Shown here: piece after piece, positions 1 to 6,947 of the stretch
Position numbering within the stretch: the first letter of the stretch is position 1
Layout: each line of letters opens with the position of its first letter
NCBI GenBank assembly: GCA_023433965.1
Contig: JAEYTQ010000406.1
Coordinates: 1 to 7,867 of the forward strand
Direction: 5' to 3'
DNA from: Pseudomonadota bacterium
GTDB taxonomy: Bacteria > Pseudomonadota > Alphaproteobacteria > Rhizobiales > Xanthobacteraceae
DNA: 7,867 nucleotides
Translations under genes and position numbers: made by a program
The notes under the pieces: model-generated
What the model was told of the DNA's origin: nothing
What the model saw: the letters and a program-made list of their open reading frames with translations, nothing else
The model's database searches: none

Positions 1-877
1 CCTTCGGATCGGAGGCGCGCTTGGCCTCCCACTCCGCCAGCGTCCAGCCCTTCGGCAAGTATCCGTTGATCGGATCGTGCGCGCTGGTCTGGTCGGTGAC
101 GATGTCGGGCCTGACGCCGCGGCGCACGAGCTCCGGAAAGATCTCAGCCGCATTTCCGAGCAGGCCGACGGAAACCGCCTGCCTGGTCTTCGCGGCGTCC
201 GCCATGATCGACAGCGCCTCGTCGAGCGTGGCCGCTTGGCGGTCGAGGTAGCCGGTGCGCAGCCGCATCTCGATGCGGCTCGGTTGGCATTCGACCGCGA
301 GCATCGAAGCACCGGCCATGGTCGCGGCCAGCGGCTGCGCACCGCCCATGCCGCCTAAGCCCGCCGTGAGGATCCATTTGCCGGCGAGGCTGCCGCCATA
401 GTGGCGTCGGCCGACCTCGACGAAGGTCTCGTAAGTGCCCTGCACGATGCCCTGGCTGCCGATGTAGATCCAGGACCCGGCCGTCATCTGGCCGTACATC
501 ATCAGGCCCTTGCGATCGAGCTCGTTGAAATGATCGAGCGTCGCCCAGTGCGGCACGATGTTGGAATTGGCGATCAGCACCCGCGGCGCATCGGCATGGG
601 TGCGGAACACGCCGACCGGCTTGCCGGACTGTACCAGCAGCGTCTGGTCGGCTTCCAGCTTGCGCAAGGCCGCAACGATGCGGTCAAAGCTCTCCCAATC
701 ACGTGCGGCCCGGCCGATGCCGCCGTAGACGACGAGTTCGCTCGGTCGCTCCGCGACGTCGGGATCGAGATTGTTCATCAGCATGCGCAGTGGCGCTTCC
801 GTCAGCCAGGTCTTGGCGCTGATCTCGCTGCCGCGGGGGGCGCGAATGGTGCGGTCATTGTCCAGTCGGTGGTTCAT
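1..877 (-). CDS. hutU: Urocanate hydratase (urocanase), N-terminal 292 residues, cut by left edge
   Basis: The enzyme adds water to urocanate to give 4-imidazolone-5-propionate, the second step of histidine breakdown in the cytoplasm, using tightly bound NAD+ as an electrophile. The reading frame runs from an ATG at 877 off the left edge without a stop. It begins [16 protein letters not shown] and contains typical urocanase segments: [11 protein letters not shown] (51-61), [11 protein letters not shown] (84-94), NSNIVPHW (104-111), the glycine-rich [12 protein letters not shown] (171-182) of the NAD-binding region, and [13 protein letters not shown] (261-273). The family is about 550-560 residues long, so roughly half is present; the conserved C-terminal cysteine region lies outside the window. 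The start is 10 bases after the hutH stop, with a modest AGAGGG Shine-Dalgarno just upstream, so hutU is the third gene of the hutI-hutH-hutU operon. Identification is firm; whether the rest of the gene is intact cannot be seen. Confidence 0.97.
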   Translation of the reverse strand, partial: MNHRLDNDRTIRAPRGSEISAKTWLTEAPLRMLMNNLDPDVAERPSELVVYGGIGRAARDWESFDRIVAALRKLEADQTLLVQSGKPVGVFRTHADAPRVLIANSNIVPHWATLDHFNELDRKGLMMYGQMTAGSWIYIGSQGIVQGTYETFVEVGRRHYGGSLAGKWILTAGLGGMGGAQPLAATMAGASMLAVECQPSRIEMRLRTGYLDRQAATLDEALSIMADAAKTRQAVSVGLLGNAAEIFPELVRRGVRPDIVTDQTSAHDPINGYLPKGWTLAEWEAKRASDPK

Positions 878-887
878 GCAGCCCTCT

Positions 888-2447
888 TCAGACGAGTCTC
901 GGAAACGGATCGGTGGGGAGCTGGGCAAGCGCAGCAACCGGCAGCGCGTCGGCCTCGACCAGCACCGCGGCCTTGGCGAGGTCGCCGGCCATGTAGCGAT
1001 CTGCGCCAAGGACGGGGACCTGCTCGCGCAACACCGCGATGACGGCAGCCAGCGGCGCGCTCGTCGCATGCGGCGCACGCAGCGTGATGCCTTGGGCGGC
1101 GACCAAGAGCTCGATGCCGAGGATGGCGGCGAGGTTGTCGGCCATATCGGACAGGCGCCGCGCCGCATGTGCCGCCATCGACACATGATCTTCCTGGTTG
1201 GCGCTGGTCGGCGTCGAGTCGATCGAGCAGGCGGCTGCGCGCTGCTTGTTCTCGGCATAGAGCGCGGCCGCGGTCACCTCGGCGATCATGAAGCCGGAAT
1301 TGATGCCGGGATCGGGCGTCAGAAACGGCGGCAGGCCGAAGTTGAGCGCGGGATCGACCAGCGTCGCGATACGCCGCTCGCTGATCGCGCCGATCTCCGA
1401 CAGCGCCAGCGCGATGGCGTCGGCAGCGAAGGCGACCGGCTCGGCATGGAAATTGCCGCCGGAAACGATCTCGCCGGTCTCGACCAGCACCAGCGGATTG
1501 TCGGTGACGGCGTTGGCCTCCGCGGTCAGCGTACGCGCGGCTTGCGTGATCAGATCGAGCGCGGCGCCGGCGACCTGCGGCTGGCAACGCAGGCAATAGG
1601 GATCCTGCACACGCTCGTCACCTTCGAGGTGCGACAGGCGGATGTCACTGCCCTCGAGCAACGCGGTCAGGGTCGCCGCCGCGGCGATCTGCCCGGCGTG
1701 GCCGCGCAGCGCCTGGATCTCGGGCCGGAACGGCGCCGTCGAGGCCATCGCAGCATCGACCGACAGCGCCCCGGTCACGAGCGCGGCGCGGACAAGGCGA
1801 AATGCACGCCGCACGGCTGATATGGCGTAGGCGGTCGAGAACTGTGTCCCGTTGATCAGCGCGAGGCCCTCCTTGGGTCCGAGCGTCAGCGGCGCGAGAC
1901 CGGCGGCCCCGAGAGCCTCGGCTCCCGATATGGCCCTGCCGTCAACGATCGCCTGCCCTTCGCCGATCATCACGGCCGTCATATGCGCAAGCGGCGCAAG
2001 ATCGCCAGAGGCGCCGACCGAACCCTGCTGCGGGACCAGGGGACAGACGCCCCGCACCAGCATGGCCTGCAGCTGCTCGATCACCTCGCGGCGCACGCCG
2101 GAAGCGCCACGTCCGAGCGAGATGATCTTCAGCGCCATCATCAGCCGCACGATCGGCACTGGCGTCGCCGGGCCAACACCGCAGCAATGCGAGAGAATCA
2201 GGTTACGTTGAAGCCGCGCGGTCTGATCGGGCGGAATGCGCTTCGACGCCAGCTTGCCGAAGCCGGTGTTGATGCCGTAGACCGGCGCGTCGGCCTGCGC
2301 CGCCTTCGCGACGATGTCCGCCGCCGCCTCCACCCGCGGCCAGAACGACGGATCGAGCACGACGGGCGCACCATCGAGAACGCACGCGAGATCATCGAGA
2401 CCGACCGTCCCTGGCTTGACGACGATCGCTGTGCCCTGCCCGGTCAC
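888..2447 (-). CDS. hutH: Histidine ammonia-lyase (histidase)
   Basis: It removes ammonia from L-histidine to give trans-urocanate, the first and committing step of the pathway, in the cytoplasm. The product is 519 residues, close to the usual 510 or so. The Ala-Ser-Gly triad that cyclises into the MIO electrophile is at 146-148 within [14 protein letters not shown]. Other active-site segments are YGINTGFG (57-64), [12 protein letters not shown] (281-292, with the conserved Arg at 287), DNPL (316-319), FHAEP (333-337) and [10 protein letters not shown] (415-424, conserved Glu419). The start is GTG at 2447: it overlaps the hutI stop as GTGA, has a strong Shine-Dalgarno, and no in-frame ATG lies before the conserved YGINTGFG block. 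The open frame continues upstream to 3074, but that part is a shadow of hutI and not a fusion. All catalytic residues expected of an active lyase are present. Confidence 0.98.
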   Translation of the reverse strand: MTGQGTAIVVKPGTVGLDDLACVLDGAPVVLDPSFWPRVEAAADIVAKAAQADAPVYGINTGFGKLASKRIPPDQTARLQRNLILSHCCGVGPATPVPIVRLMMALKIISLGRGASGVRREVIEQLQAMLVRGVCPLVPQQGSVGASGDLAPLAHMTAVMIGEGQAIVDGRAISGAEALGAAGLAPLTLGPKEGLALINGTQFSTAYAISAVRRAFRLVRAALVTGALSVDAAMASTAPFRPEIQALRGHAGQIAAAATLTALLEGSDIRLSHLEGDERVQDPYCLRCQPQVAGAALDLITQAARTLTAEANAVTDNPLVLVETGEIVSGGNFHAEPVAFAADAIALALSEIGAISERRIATLVDPALNFGLPPFLTPDPGINSGFMIAEVTAAALYAENKQRAAACSIDSTPTSANQEDHVSMAAHAARRLSDMADNLAAILGIELLVAAQGITLRAPHATSAPLAAVIAVLREQVPVLGADRYMAGDLAKAAVLVEADALPVAALAQLPTDPFPRLV

Positions 2448-3670
2448 TGCCCCCTCCAGACCCGGCGGTGCAGCGGATTGAAGCCGATCCGGTAGACCAG
2501 CTCGGCCGGACGCTCGATGTCCCAGATTGCAAGGTCGCACCATTTGCCGGCCTCCAAGGTGCCGGCCTCGTCGAGGACACCGAGCGCTCGCGCACCTTCC
2601 CGGGTGACGCCGAGCAAACATTCGGCAACAGTCATCCGGAACAGCGTCGCGCCCATGTTCATCGTGAGCAGCAGCGAAGTCAGCGGCGAGCTGCCGGGAT
2701 TGCAATCGGTCGCGAGCGCCATCGGAACGCCATGCCTGCGGAACGTCTCGACTGGCGGCTTCTGAGTCTCGCGGATGAAATAGAACGCGCCGGGCAGCAG
2801 CACCGCAACCGTGCCGGCCTTCGCCATTGCGGCTGCGCCAGCCTCGTCGGTGTGCTCCAGATGATCGGCCGAGAGCGCCGAGAATTTCGCAGCAAGCGCA
2901 GCACCACCGAGATTCGACAGCTGGTCGGCATGAAGCTTGACCGGCAGTCCAAGTCCCCTCGCCGACTCGAACACCCGCGCGGTCTGCGCGGCCGAGAACG
3001 CGATGCCTTCCATGAAGGCGTCGACAGCATCGGCGAGGCCGGCGTTCGCGACCGCAGGCAGCATCTCCTTGCAAACGAGATCGATGTAACGATCCTTGTC
3101 GCCATCGGCTTCGACGGGCAGCGCATGCGCACCGAGGAAGGAGGTGCGGATCGCGATCGGCCGTTCCCGACCGAGGCTACGCGACGCGGCAAGCTGGCGC
3201 ATCTCGGTCTCTGTGTCGAGACCGTAGCCGGACTTGATCTCGATCGTGGTTGCGCCTTCGGCGATCAGCGCATCCAGCCGTGGCATCGCGCTTGCGACGA
3301 GCTCTGCCTCGCTCGCCTTGCGCGTCGCAGCCACGGTCGAGACGATCCCGCCCCCGGCGCGCGCGATCTCCTCGTAGCTCGCGCCCTTCAGGCGCAGCTC
3401 GAATTCGTGCGCGCGGTTACCGCCATAAACCAGATGGGTGTGACAATCGACGAGCCCCGGCGTGATCCAGCGCCCCGCGCAGTCGATCCGTTCGTCCGCA
3501 TCGGCGCCCACCGGAAAATCGGCCTGCGCACCCGCATAGACGATCCTGCCGCCGCGGGCGGCGACGACGCCGCGCTCGACCTCGCCGAGATCGGGACCGT
3601 TGCCCCGCATCGTGGCGAGGCGCGCGTTGTGCCAGATCCTGTCGAAGCGTTCTGCCATGCGGATATCCAT
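2444..3670 (-). CDS. hutI: Imidazolonepropionase
   Basis: This metal-dependent amidohydrolase opens the ring of 4-imidazolone-5-propionate to give N-formimino-L-glutamate, the third step. The product is 408 residues, normal for the family. Visible features are the metal-binding HTH motif in [19 protein letters not shown] (H77, H79), the substrate-site segment [10 protein letters not shown] (145-154), KLHADQ with metal ligand H247, SADHLEH (H270, H273) and [10 protein letters not shown] with catalytic/metal D322. It is the first gene of the minus-strand operon, transcribed away from hutF, and its TGA overlaps the hutH start. The start is uncertain: ATG at 3670 has no Shine-Dalgarno, while Met5 at 3658 has a weak GGA seven bases upstream and gives an N-terminus ([14 protein letters not shown]) that looks like the family start. 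It is homologous at the superfamily level to hutF across the divergent promoter, but the two do different chemistry. Confidence 0.97.
   Translation of the reverse strand: MDIRMAERFDRIWHNARLATMRGNGPDLGEVERGVVAARGGRIVYAGAQADFPVGADADERIDCAGRWITPGLVDCHTHLVYGGNRAHEFELRLKGASYEEIARAGGGIVSTVAATRKASEAELVASAMPRLDALIAEGATTIEIKSGYGLDTETEMRQLAASRSLGRERPIAIRTSFLGAHALPVEADGDKDRYIDLVCKEMLPAVANAGLADAVDAFMEGIAFSAAQTARVFESARGLGLPVKLHADQLSNLGGAALAAKFSALSADHLEHTDEAGAAAMAKAGTVAVLLPGAFYFIRETQKPPVETFRRHGVPMALATDCNPGSSPLTSLLLTMNMGATLFRMTVAECLLGVTREGARALGVLDEAGTLEAGKWCDLAIWDIERPAELVYRIGFNPLHRRVWRGQ
2450..2457 (-). promoter_or_regulatory. Shine-Dalgarno for hutH
   Basis: The minus strand reads GGAGGGGG here, inside the last codons of hutI, with the GGAGG core five bases from the GTG start of hutH. 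This strong site supports the non-ATG start and translational coupling of hutH to hutI through the GTGA overlap. Confidence 0.8.
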
Positions 3671-3744
3671 TCGGCGTCGGATGCTTGACTTATATGTCTA
3701 GACATATAATCGTAAGGCGGTTCTGTCCAGCCGGCGTATAATCC
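3671..3744. promoter_or_regulatory. Divergent hutI / hutF control region
   Basis: This 74-bp gap separates the minus-strand hutI operon from plus-strand hutF and is clearly AT-richer than its flanks around 3685-3710. On the plus strand TTGACT (3685-3690) and TATAAT (3705-3710) resemble -35 and -10 boxes, but the spacer is only 14 bases. On the minus strand TATAAG (3694-3689) is a possible -10 with a poor -35 (CTTACG at 3716-3711, spacer 16). A second candidate -35, TGGACA (3729-3724), pairs with TATATG (3708-3703) at a 15-base spacer. A second plus-strand TATAAT (3737-3742) ends two bases before the hutF ATG. The assignments are by eye; the transcription starts are not known. Both operons must be driven from here, because there is no other space. 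Confidence 0.65.
3690..3709. promoter_or_regulatory. Probable HutC operator, perfect 20-bp palindrome
   Basis: TTATATGTCTAGACATATAA equals its own reverse complement. Its centre, GTCTAGAC (3696-3703), fits the GT-N-TA-N-AC core described for operators of the HutC subfamily of GntR repressors. It overlaps the possible -10 boxes of both divergent promoters, and a hutC gene lies 1.4 kb away in the plus-strand arm. Palindromy is seen directly; HutC binding is inferred from family knowledge and context. Confidence 0.85.
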
Positions 3745-5103
3745 ATGACCCGACTGCATTTCGCTTCCGCGCTCCTGCCTTCGGGCTGGGCAAATGACGT
3801 GCAGGTGGTCATCACGGCCGGCGCGATCGCGGAGGTGACGCCAGGCGCGGCGCCGGCTGCTGGTGACGAGCGTCATCAAATCGCGCTTCCGGGACTGGCG
3901 AGCCTGCACAGCCACGCCTTCCAGCGCGGCATGGCGGGCCTTGCGGAGCAGCGCGGCGATAGCACCGATACGTTCTGGACCTGGCGCGAGACGATGTATC
4001 GTTTCGCACTCGCAATGTCGCCGGACGACGTCGCGGCCGTTGCGACGCTGCTCTATGTCGAGATGCTCGAACAGGGCTTTACCCGCGTCGGCGAGTTTCA
4101 TTATCTGCATCACGACCGCGACGGCTCGCCCTATGCTGACCTCGGCGAGATGGCAACGCGTATTGCGCAGGCTGCCGATGCTTCCGGCATTGCCTTGACC
4201 CTGCTGCCGAGCTTTTACGCGCACGGCTCCTTTGGCGGCGCTGTACCTCATGCCGGGCAGCGCCGCTTCATCTGCTCGGTCGACCGCTTCGCCGCCTTGA
4301 TGGCTGCATCGCGCAAGACGATCAACGCATTGCCCGGCGCCAACATCGGCATCGCTCCGCACAGCCTGCGCGCGGTGACGCCTGACGAGCTCAAGTCGAT
4401 CATCCCGCTTGCCGAGGGCGGCCCGGTGCATATCCACGCCGCCGAGCAGGTGAAGGAAGTCGAGGATTGCCTGGGCTGGTCGGGATTACGTCCGGTGCAA
4501 TGGTTGCTGGAGCGGGCGCCGATCGATCGGCGCTGGTGCCTCATCCACGCCACGCACATGACGGATGCCGAAGTCACGGCGTTCGCCAGGACCGGTGCGG
4601 CGGCTGGCCTCTGTCCCATTACTGAAGCGAGCCTCGGCGACGGCGTCTTTCCCGCGAGGGAATTTCTCGCGGCCGGTGGCATCTTCGGCGTCGGCACCGA
4701 TTCCAACGTGCTGGTCGGCGTTGCCGACGAACTGCGCCAGCTCGAATATGGCCAGCGGCTGAAGCATCGCGCGCGCAACGTGCTCTCCAGCGGTGCGGGA
4801 CGTTCCACCGGCCGCACGTTGTTCGACCATGCTCTTGCGGGCGGCGCGCAAGCGCTGGCGCAAGAGACATCCGGCCTTGCACCGGGCGCGCGTGCCGACA
4901 TCGTCACGCTTGATACAACGCATCCTTCGCTGGCAGGCCGCGCCGGCGACGCGGCGATCGACGGCTGGATCTTCGCTGCGGGCAGCGGCGCCATCGATTG
5001 CGTCTGGGCCGGCGGCGACAGGGTCGTCGAAGGTGGCCGCCACAGGCTGCGCCAGACCGCGCGTGAACGCTTCAACGCGGCGGTGCGGAGGCTCGTCGCA
5101 TGA
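3745..5103 (+). CDS. hutF: Formimidoylglutamate deiminase
   Basis: It hydrolyses N-formimino-L-glutamate to N-formyl-L-glutamate and ammonia, the fourth step of the five-step histidine pathway; the final product glutamate needs HutG. The protein is 452 residues, typical for HutF of the amidohydrolase superfamily. Visible residues are the metal motif HSH in LASLHSHAFQRG (H55, H57), VHIHAAEQ with H231 and E234, LIHATH with H268, and GVGTDSN with D319. These line up one residue short of the Pseudomonas aeruginosa HutF metal and catalytic residues as I remember them (H56, H58, H232, D320). The HAFQR segment after the metal motif separates HutF from guanine deaminases and HutI. ATG at 3745 is the only sensible start, yet no Shine-Dalgarno precedes it. 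The gene ends in an ATGA overlap with hutC, so the two are probably one transcript. Confidence 0.96.
   Translation: MTRLHFASALLPSGWANDVQVVITAGAIAEVTPGAAPAAGDERHQIALPGLASLHSHAFQRGMAGLAEQRGDSTDTFWTWRETMYRFALAMSPDDVAAVATLLYVEMLEQGFTRVGEFHYLHHDRDGSPYADLGEMATRIAQAADASGIALTLLPSFYAHGSFGGAVPHAGQRRFICSVDRFAALMAASRKTINALPGANIGIAPHSLRAVTPDELKSIIPLAEGGPVHIHAAEQVKEVEDCLGWSGLRPVQWLLERAPIDRRWCLIHATHMTDAEVTAFARTGAAAGLCPITEASLGDGVFPAREFLAAGGIFGVGTDSNVLVGVADELRQLEYGQRLKHRARNVLSSGAGRSTGRTLFDHALAGGAQALAQETSGLAPGARADIVTLDTTHPSLAGRAGDAAIDGWIFAAGSGAIDCVWAGGDRVVEGGRHRLRQTARERFNAAVRRLVA
5087..5091 (+). promoter_or_regulatory. Shine-Dalgarno for hutC
   Basis: GGAGG lies inside the end of hutF, eight bases before the hutC ATG at 5100. 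It fixes that start and supports translation of hutC from the hutF transcript. Confidence 0.75.
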
Positions 5104-5825
5104 GCCTCATAACCGATGCCGACAAGCCGACGCTCTACAAGCGCATCCGCGCCGATATCGAGAAGCGCATCCTGACCGGCGAGTGGCCGCCCGGCCATCG
5201 CATCCCCTTCGAGCACGAACTTGTGGCCCGCTACGGCTGCTCGCGGATGACGGTGAACAAGGCGCTGTCGGAACTCGCGCAGGCCGACCTGATCGAGCGG
5301 CGGCGGCGTGCCGGCTCCTTCGTGCGGCGGCCGCAACATCAATCGGCTGTGCTCAAGATCGCCGACATTCGCGCCGAGATCACCGCACTCGGCCGCTCCT
5401 ACGGTTACGAGCTGATCGGCCGCAAGCTGCGCACGGCGACCGCCGCCGATCGCGACCGTCTCGGCGTGAACAAGGCCGGCAAGGTGGTCGCGATCACCTG
5501 CCGGCACAGCGCCGACAACGTGCCCTTCGCCGTCGAGGACAGGCTGATCGATCTGTCGTCCGTGCCTGACGCCGCGACGGCCGACTTCTCGCGCGAGCCG
5601 CCCGGCTCCTGGCTGCTTCATCACGTCCCATGGACGGAGGCCGAGCACACGATCAGCGCCATCGTTGCGGACGGTCGCACGGCGGACGCCCTCGCCATCG
5701 CCGTCGGCGCCCCCTGTCTCGTGATCGACCGCTACACCTGGCGCAGCGCACGCACGATCACCGCCGTGCGCCTGCTCTACCCCGGTGACTCTCACCGCCT
5801 TGTCGCGCGATTCAAGGGAGGCTGA
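5100..5825 (+). CDS. hutC: HutC, GntR-family repressor of histidine utilisation
   Basis: This is a 241-residue DNA-binding repressor. An N-terminal GntR winged helix-turn-helix (about 11-77) contains PTLYKRIRADIEKRIL, IPFEHELVARYGCSRMTVNK (recognition helix around 47-55) and the wing segment ERRRRAGSFV. A C-terminal UTRA ligand-binding domain (about 95-236) ends with RYTWRSARTITAVRLLYPGD. In characterised relatives HutC releases its operator when it binds urocanate, the HutH product. Co-transcription with hutF and the palindrome in front of hutF imply autorepression and joint control of the divergent hutIHU arm. The length and both domains are complete. The placement makes HutC much more likely than another UTRA regulator such as PhnF or a transporter-specific one, though control of the downstream importer remains open. 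Confidence 0.95.
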   Translation: MSLITDADKPTLYKRIRADIEKRILTGEWPPGHRIPFEHELVARYGCSRMTVNKALSELAQADLIERRRRAGSFVRRPQHQSAVLKIADIRAEITALGRSYGYELIGRKLRTATAADRDRLGVNKAGKVVAITCRHSADNVPFAVEDRLIDLSSVPDAATADFSREPPGSWLLHHVPWTEAEHTISAIVADGRTADALAIAVGAPCLVIDRYTWRSARTITAVRLLYPGDSHRLVARFKGG

Positions 5826-5930
5826 GGGGCTATGTCGGCACAAATCGTGCCACGCTTCGGGCAACGGCCCGTATGGGCTGGCAGAGATCAACAGGACGTC
5901 AAACCATCGATCGGCAAGAGGACGACAATC
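5826..5930 (+). promoter_or_regulatory. Gap between hutC and the importer, with weak hairpins and a possible degenerate operator
   Basis: This 105-bp gap has no convincing gene. It holds two short inverted repeats, GGCAC/GTGCC (5837-5851, loop 5) and CGGGC/GCCCG (5858-5871, loop 4), neither followed by a T run. TATGTC at 5831 followed by ACA at 5840 recalls the half-sites of the central palindrome at matching spacing, but the central TA is replaced by GG. No clear -35/-10 pair was found. AGAGGA at 5917-5922 is a good Shine-Dalgarno for the binding-protein ATG at 5931. Whether the importer has its own promoter here cannot be decided by eye. Confidence 0.4.
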
Positions 5931-6875
5931 ATGCGTAGTTCGACAGTATTTGCGACAATCATTGCTCTCGCGGCCTCCACTCCGGCGCTCGCCCAGGACG
6001 TCAAGGTCGGAATCGGCATCTCGGGATGGACCGGCTTCGCCCCGCTGACGCTGGCGAAGGAGGCTGGCATCTTCAAGAAGAACGGCCTCGACGTCACCAT
6101 CAAGAAGATCCCGCAGAAGGACCGCCACCTCGCCATCGCCTCCGGCGACATCCAGTGCGCGGCGACCACTGTCGAGACCTGGATCTCCTGGAACGCCAAC
6201 GGCGTTGCGACCAAGCAGATCTTCCAGCTCGACAAGAGCTATGGGGCCGACGGCATGGCCGTGCGCAACGACATCGCCGCGATCAAGGACCTGAAGGGCA
6301 AGACCGTCGCGGCATCCGCCCCCGGCACCTCGCCCTATTTCGCGCTGGCCTGGATGCTGAAGAAGAACGGCTTGACGACGAAGGACGTGACCGTCGTCAA
6401 CCTCGAGCCGGCAGCGGCGGCGCAGGCCTTCGTCTCCGGCCAGAACGATGCGGCCATGACCTACGAGCCATACCTGTCGACCGTGCGCGCGGCGCCCGAC
6501 AAGGGCAAGATCATCGCGACCACGCTGGATTATCCGATGGTGATGGACACGTTCGGCTGCACGCCGAAGTTCCTGACCGAGAATCCCAAGGCGGCCAAGG
6601 CCCTCGCCGACAGCTATTTCGAGGCGATCGAGATGATCGCCAAGGACCAGGCCAAGTCCTACGAGATCATGGGCGCCGACGTGAAGCAGACCGCCGAGCA
6701 GTTCGGCAATTCGGCGAAATACCTCCGCTGGCAAGACAAGGCCGCGAACCAGAAGTTCTTCGCCGGCGACTTCCTGACCTTCAACAAGGAGGCCGCCGAG
6801 CTCCTGCTCGAGATCGGCATCATCAAGGCCGTGCCGAAGGTCGAGGACCTCTACGACGCGAGCTTCATCAAGTAA
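5931..6875 (+). CDS. ABC transporter periplasmic binding protein, nitrate/sulfonate/taurine (SsuA/TauA, NMT1-like) type
   Basis: A 314-residue secreted solute-binding protein. It starts with a signal peptide, MRSSTVFATIIALAASTPALA, with likely signal peptidase I cleavage after ALA at 21. The mature domain opens with VKVGIGISGWTGFAPLTLAK and AGIFKKNGLDV (45-55), typical of the SsuA/TauA/NMT1-like group, followed by LASGD-like IASGDI (69-74), the hinge region DLKGKTVAASAPGTSPY (120-136), and FVSGQNDAAMTYEPY (167-181). An in-frame ATG at 5832 would add 33 residues, but it would bury the signal peptide and lacks the AGAGGA ribosome site found eight bases before 5931. The ligand cannot be told from the sequence. 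Its place beside hut genes suggests histidine, urocanate or another imidazole or amino-acid derivative; a sulfonate, nitrate analogue or pyrimidine precursor is the family alternative. Not a pseudogene: complete and well conserved in layout. Confidence 0.9.
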   Translation: MRSSTVFATIIALAASTPALAQDVKVGIGISGWTGFAPLTLAKEAGIFKKNGLDVTIKKIPQKDRHLAIASGDIQCAATTVETWISWNANGVATKQIFQLDKSYGADGMAVRNDIAAIKDLKGKTVAASAPGTSPYFALAWMLKKNGLTTKDVTVVNLEPAAAAQAFVSGQNDAAMTYEPYLSTVRAAPDKGKIIATTLDYPMVMDTFGCTPKFLTENPKAAKALADSYFEAIEMIAKDQAKSYEIMGADVKQTAEQFGNSAKYLRWQDKAANQKFFAGDFLTFNKEAAELLLEIGIIKAVPKVEDLYDASFIK

Positions 6876-6888
6876 GTCACTCACGAGC

Positions 6889-6918
6889 TGCCGGCCCCGT
6901 CTCGCGGCGGGGCCGGCA
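6889..6918 (+). terminator. Strong GC hairpin between binding-protein and permease genes
   Basis: TGCCGGCCCCG (6889-6899) pairs perfectly with CGGGGCCGGCA (6908-6918), an 11-bp stem with an 8-base loop. It begins 13 bases after the binding-protein stop and 29 bases before the permease start. No T run follows, so it is a poor intrinsic terminator. In many importer operons such a hairpin protects the upstream mRNA or causes partial termination, so that the binding protein is made in excess over the membrane parts; that role is inferred here. Confidence 0.6.
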
Positions 6919-6947
6919 AGTCCGTTCACCGCCCGGATATATCGTCG

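Noticed and set aside
1..1820. Several plus-strand open frames over the hutU and hutH region, such as 401-1042 and 771-1820
   Set aside because: They are the reverse strand of clear hutU and hutH coding sequence and have no recognisable protein content.
2448..3074. Possible N-terminal fusion upstream of hutH, because its frame stays open to 3074
   Set aside because: The extra part overlaps hutI in another frame, has no family resemblance, and the GTG at 2447 has a strong Shine-Dalgarno and the normal histidase N-terminus length.
2468..3688. A 406-codon plus-strand frame antisense to hutI
   Set aside because: It mirrors hutI almost exactly and lacks domain-like features, while hutI on the other strand has all its catalytic motifs.
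5837..5871. Two 5-bp inverted repeats considered as a terminator or riboswitch
   Set aside because: Stems are short, no T run follows, and the arrangement does not match any riboswitch class I know.
5832..5930. A 33-residue N-terminal extension or leader peptide in front of the binding protein
   Set aside because: It would place the signal peptide inside the protein; the ATG at 5931 has the proper ribosome site. No run of His codons or attenuator-like structure supports a leader peptide.
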